Positions 1 to 9,713 are shown, counted from the stretch's first letter. The stretch: DNA of 64,000 nucleotides from Apium graveolens (GCF_009905375.1 NC_133647.1:82719742-82783741); one strand, 5' to 3'. Translations and numbers: made by a program. The notes: generated by a model not told the origin, from the sequence alone.

Positions 1-2
1 GG

Positions 3-326
3 TTCTTCGCTTCAACCCTTAAGGGAGGGGCCCAGAGATGGTTCAGCAGAATCCCCTCCCGCAGCATCCACTCCTGGAAGGAATTTCGAGCCTCTTTCCT
101 TAGGAGATTTCGGGCGAACAAAACGCACGAAATGCACATGTGTCACCTGGAAACGATCCGGCAGCACGACAATGAGTCCCTCTCTGCATACATGCGCCGG
201 TTCCAGGAAGCAATCAATAAAGTTTCAAATATGGATGAGAGGGAAGCTTTAAGCATCTTTAGAAGAAACCTGGACCCAGAGCGCAATGAAAGGTATATTG
301 TGGAGCTGATCAATAAGGAGCCGTAA
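3..326 (+). CDS. gag: Tat gag, C-terminal part (capsid-like retrotransposon gag domain), partial
   Basis: The frame is open from base 3 to a TAA at 324-326. It shows the retrotransposon gag pattern GGAQRWF, a WKEF segment about 12 residues later and LSAYMRRFQEA before the helical end. The protein forms the particle that packages element RNA in the cytoplasm. The reading frame beyond the TAA is the same one used by the large pol frame, so gag and pol were one continuous ORF interrupted by one nonsense codon; a CAA to TAA change is the simplest explanation. The N-terminus is left of the window. Confidence 0.85.
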   Translation, partial: FFASTLKGGAQRWFSRIPSRSIHSWKEFRASFLRRFRANKTHEMHMCHLETIRQHDNESLSAYMRRFQEAINKVSNMDEREALSIFRRNLDPERNERYIVELINKEP

Positions 327-347
327 AGTCTAGCAGCAGCTTATTCC

Positions 348-3300
348 ATGGCTGCCAGATTCATTAAGGAAATAGATGTGCTCCAGGCAATGAGAATGAC
401 CCGGAATGGAGGGTCTAGGAGTAAAAACACTGATGACCGACCGAAAGGGGGTTACCATCAGGACAAGAAATTCAAGCAAAGCAACCAAAGCCAAGAAAGG
501 CAAGCAAACCCGGTTTTCCAAAGACTTGGTCCTAAGCAGGAGTCGAACAGCGACCCAGGACCCGTGAAGCAATCTCGGAAGCCGAAGCAGGAGCCGGACT
601 GGACTCCTCTCAACATGACCCAGGAGGAAATCTTGAAAGAAGTCAAAGACAAGCCTTTCTATTATCCTCCGAAGCCAATGCAAACTCCTCCGGAGAGCAG
701 GCCCTACAATAGGCAGTGTGATTATCATGAGACCCATGGCCACAAGACCGAGAATTGCTTATCACTCAAGTATTTCATTGAAGACCAAGTGAAAAAGGGA
801 AATATGAACAAGTACTTAGTTCGGGACAACAGCAGAGGGGAAGCGCAGAAGAAAGGAAAGAATGTAGTCAATGTGGTCCTAGGCGGATCCTACTCCCCAC
901 CCCGGAACCCGGACTTCGGCGAAGAAGTACTTTCAATCCAATCACTCCCAGACCTGGTGATATCCTTCAGCAGCAAGGACTATGAAGGAGTCAACCCTCA
1001 TCACAATGCAGCTTTGGTTATCACTCTAGACATTTTCGATAATGAAGTAAGAAGAATGCTCATAGACAATGGCTCTTCAGTAAATATCCTCTTCAAGCAC
1101 ACAGTGGATAGAATGCAGTTAGGGAACGTCCGCTCAAATGAATGTCGAGAAGACCCACTCTATGGCTTCGGCCACAACTTAGTCCCGATCCAAGGAACTT
1201 TGTATCTGCCAGTCATCTTTGGATCTGCTCCTAACCAAGTGACTCATGTCATCAAGTTTTACGTGATCAACGCTCCTTCCTCATACAACGGAATTATTGG
1301 CAGATCAGCTCTAACCATGATGCAAGCAATAACTTCAATCTCCCATCTCAAGATTAAGTTCCCAACCCCGACGGGAGTCGGGGAGATTAAAGGAGATTAC
1401 GGAGTTGCTGAAACATGCTACAACCAGGGGCTAGTTATGGCAGAAACCCATCAAGATAACAAGAGGAAGGCTACGGTCCTTCGCAAGCAACAAAGCACGA
1501 AGAAGCACCGACCCCGAACAAGGGAAGAAGCAAGCAAAACAAGTCCAGAAGAACTGGCAAGAAACCAAGTCATGGTAGTGGACAAGACAAATCGAGTCCT
1601 AGACCAACCTCGTCCTACCATGCAAGCAACCGAAGAACCTGAAAAAGCAAACAACTATCTAAAGATGAACTCTGAAGCCCGGATTCATCAAATGATCTCA
1701 AACAAAGAACAAGCAAAGATTGAAGCAGCAGTCGAAACAGAAGAAGTCGAAGTAGATGAAACCAATTCAAGAAAAAAAGTGAGGATTGGGTCAGGACTCG
1801 AGGAGTCCTTCAAGGAGAGATTAGTATCCCTGCTCCGGGGGTATAAAGATGTTTTTGCCTGGAGTCCAAGGGACATGCCAGGACTACATGAGTCCATAGC
1901 AATGCACAGCTTGGATGTCAACCCCAACAGAAAACCAGTAAAACAGAAGAGAAGAAACTTTGCTCCGGAGAGGCAGAGAGCCATTGACGAAGAAGTAGAA
2001 AAGCTACTCAAAGCAGGAATCATCAAAGAAATCAAATATCCGGAGTGGCTAGCTAATGTGGTCATGGTTAAGAAGTCCAACGGCAAATGGAGAATGTGTG
2101 TGGACTACACTGACCTAAATGATGCATGCCCGAAGGACCCGTATCCTCTTCCAAACATTGATCAACTGATAGATGCCACCTCAGGACATGTAATGCTAAG
2201 TTTCATGGATGCTTTCTCCGGATACAACCAGATAAAGATGAACCCGAAAGACATCCCTAAGACAGCATTCATAACTCACAGAGCAGTATACGCTTATGTG
2301 ATGCTACCCTTCGGGCTTACCAGCGCAGGATCTACTTACCAAAGAGCCATGAACAAGATATTCAAGTCCCAGATTGGGAGAAACTTGGAATGCTATGTCG
2401 ATGACATGATTTCTAAATCAACAACTATACCAGGGCACGTGGAAGATTTGAAAGAGTGCTTTGAAAATCTGAGGAAGAACCAACTCAAGCTAAACCCGGA
2501 GAAATGCACCTTCGGAGTAGGAGCAGGAAAGTTCCTAGGATTCATGATCAGCAACAGAGGTATAGAAGCCAATCCGGAGAAAATAAAAGCAATCCAGGAG
2601 ATGAGAGCTCCCAGGACCCAAAAAGATGTGCAAAAACTAGCAGGATCACTAGCAGCACTCAGGAGATTTATCTCAAGACTAGCAGAGAGGTGCTTACCTT
2701 TCTTTGATTTACTCAAAGGAGCAACCAACAAGAAAGAGGTAAACTGGAGCCCAGAGTGCCAGAGAGCATTCGAGGAAATCAAATCCTACCTCTCTCACCC
2801 ACCAGTCCTAACTAAAGTTGAGCCAGAAGAGCCTCTCTACTTATACTTGTCAGCAGGATCACAAGCCGTAGGAGCTGCCCTAATCAGGGAAGAGAATGGA
2901 ACACAGCAACCAGTCTACTATATAAGCCAGGTCTTAAAAGATGCAGAAACAAGATACCCAAGATTGGAAAAGTTTGCCTTTCCTTTGATTACAACATCAA
3001 GGAAACTCAGACACTACTTCCAAGGGAGGGAGATCAGAGTAGTGACAAATCAACCACTAAGGAAAATACTCCACAAGCCAGATATCTCGGGAAGACTCGT
3101 TAATTGGGCTGTGGAATTGAGCCAGTTCAACCTAAGCTTCATTCCCAGGACTGCAATCAAAGCTCAAGCTCTTGCAGATTTCATAATCGAATGCAACTTC
3201 CCGGAAGAAGACCAAGAGACAATGGACACGGATCAGGAGCCAAAAAAGGAAATTAGTCAGGGGGCTTGGACCTTAAAGGTAGATGGTTCTTCAACAACCG

Positions 3301-4967
3301 AGAGGTCAGGAGCCGGACTCATACTCAGGAGCCCAGAAGGATTTAAGATTCAGACAGCTATATCATTCAGCTTCCCAGCAACAAACAATCAAGCAGAATA
3401 TGAGGCGTTGATCGCAGGACTAAAGCTCTCCCGGACTCTAAGGGTCCAGAACTTAAAAATCTACAGCGACTCCCAGATAGTGGTCAAGCAAACAAATGGA
3501 GAATACATAGCGAAGGACCCTATTCTGGCGAAGTACCAAGCGCTGGTTCAGAGCTACTTAGCCTCAATCCCAAACCACCAAGTCCTCCAGATATGCCGAG
3601 AAGAAAATGAAGAAGCGGATATCCTATCCAAATTAGTCCGGAATTCATCAGATCTGGACTGCTCAGTCTACTTCGAAGAACTCCACATACCATCCATTGA
3701 CTCCGGAGAGGTCTTGGAAATAGAAAGCACCCAAAATTGGATGACTCTATTCATAAACTACTTGGACAAAGGGGAGCTCCCAGAAGATAAAGGAAAAGCT
3801 CAAAGATTGAAAGCGAAAGCAGCCAAGTTCTTCCTCGAAGAAGGAGTACTCTACCGCAGGACCTTCTCATCTCCAATCCTGAAGTGCATCGGCCCAGAAG
3901 AAGCAAAGTACTGCTTAACAGAAGTACATGAAGGAATATGCGGTGACCACATGTCTGCCAAAGCCCTAGCTCATAAGATCGTAAGACAAGGTTACTACTG
4001 GCCAATAATTCATCAGGATGCAATAAAATTCGTCAAGAAGTGCAAGGAGTGCCAGCTCTTCAGCAATGTGTCCCGGATAAGCCCAGTCCTACCATCCTCA
4101 GTCCTATCACCTATCCCCTTCGTTGTTTGGGGTATTGATATCATGGGACCCTTCCCTCGAGCAAAAGGAGACCTCAGGTACCTACTAGTCACTATTGATT
4201 ACATGACAAAATGGGTTGAAGTAAAAGCAATGAGGACAATCAATCAGCAAGACTGCATAAAGTTTATGGATAACATTTTGATGAGATTCGGGATACCACG
4301 AGTCCTAGTATCAGACAATGGGCCCCAATTCATCGGATCAGAGTTCGAGTCTTACCTCCAAGAGCGCGGGATCAAGCACAAAAAATCATCAGTGGTATAT
4401 CCCCAAGGAAATGGCCAAGTAGAAGTAACCAACAGAATCCTACTCCGAGGTATCGAGAAAAGACTCAAAGAAAGCAAAAGCAAGTGGCCAGAAGAACTAC
4501 AAAGCGTACTTTGGTCCTACAGGACAAGCCCAAGGACAAGCACGGGAGAAACTCCATTCAAACTAGCTTATGGAATAGAAGCCATGCTGCCCATTGAAGT
4601 GGGCTCTCCTTCCCACAGAGCAATACACTTCGAAGAAGAAGCAAATGAAGAAGGACTCAAAACAAACATGGAACTAATTGATGAGGTCCGGGACCAAGCT
4701 GTGGAAAGAATGGAGAAATACAAGGAGAAAACAAGAGAGCATTTCAGTAAGAAGTCAAGAGTCAAAAACTTCCAAGTTGGAGACCTAGTCCTTCGAGACA
4801 CTGAAGCATCAGACCCCACAAACACCGGAAAGTTAATGCCCAAATGGGAAGGACCATACAAGATCAAACAAGTCCTCAGGCCAGGAACATACAAGCTCTT
4901 GAACATGGATGCCTCAGAAGTCCCAAACACTTGGCATGGACTAAGGCTAAGGAAATTCTATCAGTAG
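348..4967 (+). CDS. pol: Tat gag end-pol polyprotein: NC, protease, RT, RNase H, acquired RNase H, integrase
   Basis: 1539 codons from an internal ATG; the true frame starts in gag upstream of the TAA at 324. Zinc knuckle-like CDYHETHGHKTENC is at residues 123-136. Protease: LIDNGSS near 238-244, with N where D-T/S-G is usual. RT spans about 550-720, with YVDD at 683-686. The first RNase H (about 818-945) lacks normal acidic residues (LSAGS, VVTNQ). A second RNase H has all four: D979, E1017, D1041, D1091. Integrase has the HHCC zinc region from H1194 and D1264, D1323, E1359 with the classical 35-residue D-E spacing. No chromodomain follows, as expected for Tat. It would process the polyprotein, copy element RNA and insert the cDNA. 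Apart from the upstream stop it looks intact. Confidence 0.92.
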   Translation: MAARFIKEIDVLQAMRMTRNGGSRSKNTDDRPKGGYHQDKKFKQSNQSQERQANPVFQRLGPKQESNSDPGPVKQSRKPKQEPDWTPLNMTQEEILKEVKDKPFYYPPKPMQTPPESRPYNRQCDYHETHGHKTENCLSLKYFIEDQVKKGNMNKYLVRDNSRGEAQKKGKNVVNVVLGGSYSPPRNPDFGEEVLSIQSLPDLVISFSSKDYEGVNPHHNAALVITLDIFDNEVRRMLIDNGSSVNILFKHTVDRMQLGNVRSNECREDPLYGFGHNLVPIQGTLYLPVIFGSAPNQVTHVIKFYVINAPSSYNGIIGRSALTMMQAITSISHLKIKFPTPTGVGEIKGDYGVAETCYNQGLVMAETHQDNKRKATVLRKQQSTKKHRPRTREEASKTSPEELARNQVMVVDKTNRVLDQPRPTMQATEEPEKANNYLKMNSEARIHQMISNKEQAKIEAAVETEEVEVDETNSRKKVRIGSGLEESFKERLVSLLRGYKDVFAWSPRDMPGLHESIAMHSLDVNPNRKPVKQKRRNFAPERQRAIDEEVEKLLKAGIIKEIKYPEWLANVVMVKKSNGKWRMCVDYTDLNDACPKDPYPLPNIDQLIDATSGHVMLSFMDAFSGYNQIKMNPKDIPKTAFITHRAVYAYVMLPFGLTSAGSTYQRAMNKIFKSQIGRNLECYVDDMISKSTTIPGHVEDLKECFENLRKNQLKLNPEKCTFGVGAGKFLGFMISNRGIEANPEKIKAIQEMRAPRTQKDVQKLAGSLAALRRFISRLAERCLPFFDLLKGATNKKEVNWSPECQRAFEEIKSYLSHPPVLTKVEPEEPLYLYLSAGSQAVGAALIREENGTQQPVYYISQVLKDAETRYPRLEKFAFPLITTSRKLRHYFQGREIRVVTNQPLRKILHKPDISGRLVNWAVELSQFNLSFIPRTAIKAQALADFIIECNFPEEDQETMDTDQEPKKEISQGAWTLKVDGSSTTERSGAGLILRSPEGFKIQTAISFSFPATNNQAEYEALIAGLKLSRTLRVQNLKIYSDSQIVVKQTNGEYIAKDPILAKYQALVQSYLASIPNHQVLQICREENEEADILSKLVRNSSDLDCSVYFEELHIPSIDSGEVLEIESTQNWMTLFINYLDKGELPEDKGKAQRLKAKAAKFFLEEGVLYRRTFSSPILKCIGPEEAKYCLTEVHEGICGDHMSAKALAHKIVRQGYYWPIIHQDAIKFVKKCKECQLFSNVSRISPVLPSSVLSPIPFVVWGIDIMGPFPRAKGDLRYLLVTIDYMTKWVEVKAMRTINQQDCIKFMDNILMRFGIPRVLVSDNGPQFIGSEFESYLQERGIKHKKSSVVYPQGNGQVEVTNRILLRGIEKRLKESKSKWPEELQSVLWSYRTSPRTSTGETPFKLAYGIEAMLPIEVGSPSHRAIHFEEEANEEGLKTNMELIDEVRDQAVERMEKYKEKTREHFSKKSRVKNFQVGDLVLRDTEASDPTNTGKLMPKWEGPYKIKQVLRPGTYKLLNMDASEVPNTWHGLRLRKFYQ

Positions 4968-5089
4968 TAAAGCAAACAAAGCAACCAAAACACTTGTAGA
5001 CAATATTGGCAACCAACCAAAATGTTTCTCATTCTATATTGTATGAATGATCAATGAAAAGCTTTCTCTTTAACTTGCATATTTTTAGA

Positions 5090-5690
5090 AATCCACCACT
5101 AGTCCAGACGAGCCATTAGTCAGGACTAGAGCAACCAAATTTTACTTAGAATTAATTTTTTAACTAAAAGCAACCACTAGTCCGGACAAGCCATTAGTCA
5201 GGACTAGAGCATCCAACTTTTACTTAGAATTAATTTTCTAACTAAAAGCATCCACTAGTCCGGACAACCTATCAGTCAGGACTAGAGCAACCAACTTTTA
5301 CTTAGAATTAATTTTCTATCTTAAAGCAACCACTAGTCCGAAATGCTATAAATAAGGACTAGAGCAATCAACTTTTACTTAGAATTAATTTTCTAACTAA
5401 AAGCAACCACTAGTCCGGACAAGCCATTAGTCAGGACTAGAGCATCCAACTTTTACTTAGAATTAATTTTCTAACTAAAAGCATCCACTAGTCCGGACAA
5501 CCTATCAGTCAGGACTAGAGCAATCAACTTTTACTTAGAATTAATTTTCTAACTAAAAGCAACCACTAGTCCGGACAAGCCATTAGTCAGGACTAGAGCA
5601 TCCAACTTTTACTTAGAATTAATTTTCTAACTAAAAGCAGCCACTAGTCCGGACAAAAGGATTAGTCAGAACTAACCAGCAAAATTATAC
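5090..5690 (+). repeat. 78-bp tandem array downstream of pol (about 8 copies)
   Basis: The string CACTAGTCC recurs at 5097, 5175, 5253, 5331, 5408, 5486, 5564 and 5642, a period of 78 (once 77). Each unit holds two partly complementary blocks, CTAGTCCGGAC and GTCAGGACTAG, so each unit could fold into a hairpin. It separates pol from the 3' end of the antisense gene. It is not a CRISPR array because the units abut with no unique spacers. Confidence 0.95.
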
Positions 5691-5870
5691 TTGGAAAAAT
5701 ATTCTAAGGCAAAAACAAGCTACAGAAACAGACTAAAAAAACAGCAACGAAAGCATTCATTACAAATTCACCGGCCTCAAGTGAGCCCGGAACAAAGTAC
5801 AAAAAAATATTACAAGAACCAAATATTATCAAGTCTTAAATCAGTAGCAATTTTACAAATCAAATATAGA

Positions 5871-6985
5871 TCAGGACTCCGGAGCATTAGGAGGCAGGAA
5901 ACTGGGACAAGGGCCATCGAACGGCTCCGGTTCACCTAGTCCAAGCTCAATATCTTCCTTGGCTTTGATAAACTCAGAGACGAAACTATCCCAATCAGCC
6001 TCCAGATTCGTCTTGATATGCTTTTCAGCAATCAACCAGCACCGAGCTATCTCCGGAGCACCAGCATTGGAAAGGGCTCTATCGTACTCCTCGGACCTTT
6101 TAAATTCAGCAACAACTTCAGACTCCGGACGCACAGCGGACATCTGCTTCCGGAGCTCAGCTAACTCTGACTTTAATTCGGAAGCCTCCTTTTTAGCATT
6201 TTCCGCCCGGATTGTTACCTCATTCAGGTGCTTATTCAGTCCGGAGAGGGAATTGTCTTTCACAATTATCTGGTCCCGGAGCTGACTAATCTCCGAGTCC
6301 TTACCAGCAATGGTACTCCGGGAGATTTTAAGTTCATTGTAGGCCAGAGAAGCTGATCCGGCCATATACCCGCCAAGCTGCAAAAAATGGAAAAACTCAG
6401 AAAAATATTCTAAGGCAAACCAAGGCAAAAAACAAGAACGGAAAGAAAATACCTGACCCCAGAGCCGGGAACACTCCTTTATTATGGCATCAAATCCGGA
6501 CTCATTCATCTTACTCCACTGAGGTTGAGTCGGAATCCCAGCCATGAAGCGAGCCACCTTCTCCTCCAGCCCCGGACCATCTTCATCCGGACTATCCACA
6601 TCAACTGCTTTCTCTTTGCCAGCCCCGAACCCAGAGCCAGCTTCATAGTTTTCAGCCCTAGGAGGTTTTGACCCAAGAGTCCGGAGCCTCTTCCTCCTCC
6701 GCCCAGAATCAGCACCCGGAACCTCCCCAATAGGACCTAGATCCTCAAGATTGTCAAACTCATTACCCATATCCAACTCAACATTATGCTCCGGAGTGGA
6801 TTGGTTCACATGAACTTCAGGCTCCGGATTGGGGACGGCATTGCTCTGTGACCCCTCCTCGGCCGAGGCGTTCGATCCGGATCCACCAACAGCATTCTTT
6901 TTTGGCAACTTGAAAGCCTTGCCCAGACCTTTCAGAGCATCACTATAAGCGGAGGACGACATGTCCGGATTATAATGTGGTAAAC
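5871..6985 (-). CDS. Tat antisense gene, exons 3-4: acidic linker and coiled-coil C-terminus
   Basis: Coding exons are 6985-6453 and 6377-5871, separated by a 75-bp intron that keeps the frame. Exon 3 begins inside a codon completed from the upstream exon, giving LPHYNPDMSSS. It continues as an acidic, Ser/Pro-rich linker with a basic patch GRRRKRLR that could be a nuclear signal. Exon 4 (LGGYMAG onward) has heptad-like runs such as SQLRDQIIVKDNSLSGLNKH and LKSELAELRKQM, a predicted coiled coil, and ends in a Pro-rich tail. Exact function unknown. Antisense extra ORFs are known in Tat-lineage elements; coiled-coil tails suggest self-association. An unspliced reading starting at an ATG inside the intron (7073) is possible but begins with intron-encoded hydrophobic residues. 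Confidence 0.75.
6378..6452 (-). other. 75-bp in-frame intron of the antisense gene
   Basis: On the minus strand the exon ends TCAG, followed by donor GTATTTTC, and the acceptor is TTTTTTGCAG before CTTGGCGGG. It is T-rich, 75 bp, phase 0 and contains no stop codon, so retaining it adds 25 mostly aromatic and hydrophobic residues without breaking the frame. Confidence 0.75.
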
Positions 6986-7090
6986 CTGCAAGAAGCAAAC
7001 AAAAAACACAAGTCAAAAACAAGAAGCAACAACAAAGGGGAACAGATAAGAAACATTTAAAAGGTCCGGACAAGAAATAAAACTACTTAC
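6986..7090 (-). other. 105-bp intron of the antisense gene
   Basis: Minus-strand donor GTAAGTAG follows GGGCT, and the acceptor CTTCTTGCAG precedes GTTTACCAC. The body is strongly T-rich. The donor overlaps the stop codon that otherwise ends the upstream frame (TGT AAG TAG), so removing the intron joins the two large frames and completes a split Cys codon. This is the best single argument that the antisense gene is spliced. Confidence 0.85.
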
Positions 7091-8114
7091 AGCCCAGCCT
7101 ATGCAAACTTCTATGATTCATAAAGGTGTCTCGGGTCATCTGGAAACCCAGACATTCACAAAATGAAAAAATTAACCGGAGAGCTTCACCCCGGAGCACA
7201 TCCCTGCGAAAGTGAGTCCGGACTCCTTCCGAAGTTATATGGGATAGATAGTGCAAGTCCAAACCCCGGAGCATGATCAACTCCCCATTCTAAAACTTCA
7301 GCGAAGACTGCTGAATAACGGGCCTATAAGAGCCACCATATCCACACTCCGGAGCCCGGAACCGAAGCTCGTATAACGGGAACTGGCTAGACCAGACTAA
7401 ATGAAAGATGTGATGCCACAGCTTGAAAGTGGGCTGAACTTTAAACTGATTGCAGGTGGCAATGAACCAAGTCATCCACTTTATTCCATTAGGCGTTATC
7501 TGCATTGGAGAGATCTTGTACACATATTTGCACAAATGTTTTAGAAACAAATGCCAGTGTGGATTCCATCCAGACCGGAGATGCTCCAACCACACGGGAA
7601 CGAAGCCATCAGCCGGCCTATGATGAGCCCTCTCGTCCGGAGTCGGCCACCACCACTCAATCCGGCGATCCAACTGAAAAGTAGCCCGGACCGCCGAATC
7701 CTGGGCTTCATTATCTAGCCCAGAATACTCATCCTTCAACTCATAGTGCTCCTTAGCCACTATGCTGTTCGTAAACTTCCTATCAAAAGCTTCCCTATCA
7801 TAGGGCCCTGGGCCAGCATTCTCCTGCCTAGCATATCCGGACCTAATGCTCCTAAAATAAAAACTGTTTTCTATCTCCTCGCTCTTAGTAACAAAATAAC
7901 CAAGATTCTCCACCCACAGCCCCTCCGGACTACAGGGTACCTTTCTTGAAGATATTTTAGCAACTGTAAGCTTCGTTATTGCCTCAGAATCCGAAGTGAA
8001 AGCCCTCTTCCCCATCTCAACCCGTTCAGAATCAGCAGAAGACTCAGAATCTGAACTAGATGGCCCCGGATAACAAGTTATGAATGCCTTGGCAAGAGCT
8101 TTAGTCCGGACCAT
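7091..8114 (-). CDS. Tat antisense gene, exon 2: plant transposon-associated domain, one internal amber codon
   Basis: Starts at ATG 8114-8112 (MVRTKALAKA), four bases after a 5' UTR splice acceptor. After a Ser-rich acidic segment comes a conserved-looking domain of about 110 residues with VWLEHLRSGWNPHWHLFLKH, PNGIKWMTWFIATC and FKLWHHIFHLV. This pattern resembles the plant 'putative gypsy type transposon' family (Pfam Transposase_28), whose biochemical role is not established. At 7287-7289 a TAG interrupts the frame between KF and NGELI; the frame resumes unchanged for another 65 codons to the donor at 7090, so the TAG is most simply a mutated TGG. It lies opposite to pol, in the usual Tat position for extra ORFs. 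Confidence 0.75.
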
Positions 8115-8118
8115 AAAC

Positions 8119-8610
8119 CTAAAACAAGTTACAAAGGTTAGTCTAAAACTCCTACAGTTTATTTATCTTTGAAGCTACATGGTCCGGACTACCCTACGAT
8201 TCAATTTTATTACAAGTCAAAATCATACAGTCCGGAGACCCAACCAAAATATAAAACTAAACATCCTCTCCAGACTGGAAACCCCCGAATCCAAACAAAC
8301 AACCCTAGCCTGTTACTCCGATCTTAGATATTAAAACAACACAAAAACAACAACCAATTACGACCTCCAAATCCTACCCTATCAGTCCGGACTAGTTATC
8401 CGAGTCCGGACCCCAACATAAAACCCTAATTCCAGAAACACTATCAAAATAAAATCAAAAACCAAAACATAGACAAAAACACACATATATACACATACAT
8501 ACAAAAACATCCAACAAAAACCAAACACAATAGCACAAATAAAGAATACAATAAACCAGCAAAATAAAAGAATGGAACAAAAAGCAGAAAAGCAAGGGTA
8601 AAAAGCTTAC
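8119..8610 (-). other. 492-bp 5' UTR intron of the antisense gene
   Basis: Minus-strand donor GTAAGCTTTT follows CTCTACTTT; the acceptor TTGTTTTAG lies directly before GTTTATGG, where ATG is the start codon. The body is T/C-rich with no long coding run consistent with the downstream exon. A long leader intron directly before the start codon is typical of plant genes and fits the distant TATA box. Confidence 0.65.
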
Positions 8611-8775
8611 AAAGTAGAGATAAATGAGAAGTTGAGGACGGCCAAGCAAACAGCAATAGAACCTGGAGCTTCTCCGAGAACCACCGCCGGAAAAAGAAAT
8701 GGAGGAAAAAAAGGGAAGCAAGAGTAAGAGAAAAGATAAAGAAGATAAAAAAACAAGAAAGAGGGGAAGGACTGC

Positions 8776-8817
8776 CTTTTATAGGCGTGGTAAAAAACCT
8801 AATCGCCACGCCACGTG
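8776..8817 (-). promoter_or_regulatory. Antisense promoter: TATA box and G-box
   Basis: On the minus strand CCTATAAAAGG (8785-8776) is a near-consensus plant TATA box. A CACGTG G-box core (8812-8817) inside GCCACGTGGC lies about 27 bp upstream of it. Transcription would begin near 8750, giving a leader of about 140 bp before the donor at 8610. G-boxes bind bZIP or bHLH factors; use here is inferred from sequence only. Confidence 0.7.
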
Positions 8818-8944
8818 GCACAATCCCAACCACTCATCCCTCGCAGTATTTAATGCTTATCATAATTACGGCACGTCTCTCCATCTATAACAGCTGTAAT
8901 AATTCAAATAATTGGGGGGAAACTCCTCAAAACCGTTTCGACCT

Positions 8945-9670
8945 CCAAGTCCGGACTCCTTCGCTCATATCAATCCGGACTGGGGGCAATAAAAGCTCAA
9001 CTCCTGCTAAGGACACCAACCTTAGTCCTGATTCGCTGAACTCAACGCAATCCGGACTTGGGGCAATAAAAGCTCAACTCCTGCTAAGGACAACCACCTT
9101 AGTCCTGATTCGCTGAACTCAACGCAATCCGGACTGGGGGCAAGAAAAGCTCAACCCCTGCTAAGGACAACCACCTTAGTCCTGATTCGCTGAACTCAAC
9201 GCAATCCGGACTGGGGGCAATAAAAGCTCAACTCCTGCTAAGGACAACCACCCTAGTCCTGAGTTGCCGAACTCAGCACACTCCGGACTGGGGGCAAGAA
9301 AAGCTCAACTCCTACTAAGGACAACCACCTTAGTCCTGATTCGCTGAACTCAACGCAATCCGGACTGGGGGCAATAAAAGCTCAACTCCTGCTAAGGACA
9401 ACCACCTTAGTCCTGATTCGCTGAACTCCACGCAATCCGGACTGGGGGCAAGAAAAGCTCAACTCCTGCTAAGGACAACCACCTTAGTCCTGATTCGCTG
9501 AACTCAACACAATCCGGACTGGGGGCAATAAAACCTTAACTCCTGCTAAAGACAACCACCTTAGTCCTAATTCGCCGAACTCAACGAACTATAGACTGGG
9601 GGGCAAGAAAAGATCAAGTTCTTTTAACAAAACAATCAAAAGCTCATGTTCTACAAATATACTCAAATTC
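8945..9670 (+). repeat. 77-bp tandem array upstream of the 3' LTR (about 9 copies)
   Basis: TCCGGACTGGGG or close variants begin at 8974, 9051, 9128, 9205, 9282, 9359, 9436 and 9513, a strict 77-bp period, with a decayed ninth start at 9590. Units also carry AAAGCTCAACTCCTGCTAAG and TTAGTCCTGATTCGCTGAAC. It lies upstream of the antisense promoter (relative to antisense transcription) and just before the polypurine tract. Units abut without spacers. Confidence 0.95.
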
Positions 9671-9695
9671 ACTCCCCCATCCAGAAAATCTGCAT

Positions 9696-9713
9696 AAGGG
9701 AGTGGGGGGCACA
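9696..9713 (+). promoter_or_regulatory. Polypurine tract of the Tat element
   Basis: AAGGGAGTGGGGGGCACA lies immediately 5' of the LTR start TGATAG. Such a tract resists RNase H and primes plus-strand DNA synthesis. Confidence 0.8.

Noticed and set aside
330..4930. Several minus-strand frames of 60-140 codons across pol
   Set aside because: They mirror the coding frame of gag-pol and have no independent motifs, promoters or splice sites.
8444..8833. Minus-strand frames rich in Phe, Leu and Cys before the antisense gene
   Set aside because: They overlap the promoter, leader and T-rich 5' UTR intron; composition reflects pyrimidine-rich sequence.
5090..9670. Regular repeats resembling a CRISPR array
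   Set aside because: The units are 77-78 bp and abut with no unique spacers; the DNA is plant nuclear with retrotransposon genes around it.
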